From an uncultured Acetatifactor sp. (GTDB taxonomy: Bacteria; Bacillota; Clostridia; Lachnospirales; Lachnospiraceae), in NCBI GenBank assembly GCA_910577035.1, contig CAJTKW010000089.1, positions 1 through 15,059 of the forward strand: a stretch of 15,059 nt of DNA. Direction: 5' to 3'. The position numbers and the translations under genes were made by a program. Under the pieces are notes generated by a model. The model was not told the DNA's origin. It saw only the letters and a program-made list of their open reading frames with translations, and did no database searches. Below are positions 14,148 through 15,059 of this stretch, piece by piece. The stretch's first letter is position 1; each line of letters opens with the position of its first letter.

Positions 14148-15038
14148 TCATACAATCTCGATGCTGCCTGTATCCCTCCTGTACAGGTAGATATTATCGG
14201 AGAGGAAATCTTCCCTGGCAAGCTGGCTGCGGTTTACCTCATAGACCATGTTTCGGAGCTCTTGGAATCCTTCCTCTTCCTGAAGGGGCAGTAAAATGAC
14301 CTCATGCACAGAGCTGGGCAGGATCACCACGTCGGAATGGGTGCGGTCTGCGAAATTTTTCAAGGCATCCGGATAAAGGATGGTGATTGCGCCGTTAACC
14401 CGTTCTTTGTTTGTCATAACGTGCATGGGGACAGGAGTTTCCTCAACAGGAGGGAGTTCTTCCGTGTCGGCCATACATTCCTGAAGGATGTTTTCCATGG
14501 TGGAGACTGCAATGGGGCAAAGCTGCGGGGTGTTTTTTTCGGCAAGGCTGGCAAGATCCTGTGTGGTACAGCCCCACATTTCAAGGTGGCTGTTATGGAT
14601 CAGGATACTGCCGTCGCCCAGTTCATCGTTCTCATAGCGGACACAGTAAATAATGGCAAAATCAAGGTATCTGGTATAAGGAATATCCTCAAGTAACGCT
14701 GTGTTTGCCTTAAAGTTGACTATCTTGTGGAAGACCAGCTCCCGAACTTTTTCAAAATCTTTGAACCATCCCATGTCAAGGCGCTTGGGAAAGCTGTCAG
14801 CCTGATAAGCTGCGATGATTTGATTCACGGTGTCCTTCCAGTTTTTGGTATACAGATAAATGTCAAAAAATGGCTCCAGATACAAAGTGGGCGCTACATT
14901 GTTGCCGGGCTCAAGGATTATGAGACCGTAATGTTTGGCGCCGTTGAGCTTTTCCACTTCTTTGTACTGCACCTCGCAGCCCAGGACTTTTGCGATCTCC
15001 GTGCAGACCTCCTGTGTAAATTCCTGAATGTTCATCAT
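14148..15038 (-). CDS. DUF5688-family protein
   Basis: AGGAGG lies seven bases before ATG 15038. The 296-residue protein contains the segments I recognise from DUF5688: HYGLIILEPGNNVAPTLYLE near residues 36-55, a Tyr-rich middle (DFAIIYCVRYEN), and the conserved C-terminal part MTNKERVNGAITILYPDAL followed by VILPSSVHEVILLP. No catalytic motif, signal peptide or membrane segment is seen. The family is of unknown function and is very common in genomes and mobile elements of gut Clostridia, often in several copies. It is the first visible gene of the leftward operon. The promoter must lie outside the window, as only 21 bases precede it here. Confidence 0.82.
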   Translation of the reverse strand: MMNIQEFTQEVCTEIAKVLGCEVQYKEVEKLNGAKHYGLIILEPGNNVAPTLYLEPFFDIYLYTKNWKDTVNQIIAAYQADSFPKRLDMGWFKDFEKVRELVFHKIVNFKANTALLEDIPYTRYLDFAIIYCVRYENDELGDGSILIHNSHLEMWGCTTQDLASLAEKNTPQLCPIAVSTMENILQECMADTEELPPVEETPVPMHVMTNKERVNGAITILYPDALKNFADRTHSDVVILPSSVHEVILLPLQEEEGFQELRNMVYEVNRSQLAREDFLSDNIYLYRRDTGSIEIV

Positions 15039-15059
15039 ATGTGTTCCTCCTGAAATGCC

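Noticed and set aside
1..15059. CRISPR array, tRNA, insertion sequence or transposase
   Set aside because: No regularly spaced repeats, no tRNA-like cloverleaf, and no transposase or recombinase motifs were seen on either strand.

Overview
The window looks like chromosome or integrated mobile-element DNA from a low-to-mid GC Firmicute, most likely a gut Clostridia/Lachnospiraceae-type bacterium. The evidence is strong AGGAGG ribosome binding sites before nearly every gene, compact operons with overlapping ends, paired half-size ABC exporters, and a set of protein families (DUF5688, DUF4942, DUF4313, Tn916 Orf7/Orf8-like regulators) that I associate with integrative conjugative elements (ICEs) of Clostridia. 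No tRNA, rRNA, CRISPR array, insertion sequence, integrase, relaxase or replication gene is visible.

Left part, plus strand (1-6988): the 3' end of a MacB/FtsX-type ATPase-permease fusion, cut by the window edge. It is followed by two half ABC exporters whose active-site motifs are complementary, so they should form one heterodimer. Next is a divergent Sir2-family protein with Gln in place of the catalytic His. These four genes are tightly packed (17-67 bp gap, then overlaps) and look like one export operon. A separate small winged-helix regulator with its own predicted promoter follows and ends in a strong hairpin terminator (7062-7101).

Middle (7136-8580): a regulatory cassette laid out like orf9-orf7-orf8 of Tn916. 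It has a leftward XRE repressor, about 460 bp of non-coding DNA rich in stem-loops (including two tandem intrinsic terminators), then a rightward sigma-region-4-like gene overlapping a small HTH_16-like gene by ATGA. A bidirectional terminator separates this from the next block. In Tn916 the integrase genes lie just downstream; here they do not.

Right part, minus strand (15038 down to 8618): one long convergent operon. In transcription order it holds a DUF5688 protein, a DUF4942 protein, an N6-adenine methyltransferase fused to the first half of a Snf2-type helicase, the second half of that helicase as a separate ATGA-overlapping gene, two small proteins I do not recognise, and a DUF4313 protein. 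The core is a DNA-modifying and DNA-translocating module of unknown purpose. The helicase is divided exactly between its motif II and motif III. The most notable points are the split methyltransferase-helicase, the His-to-Gln sirtuin, and the terminator-studded leader of the sigma-like gene.
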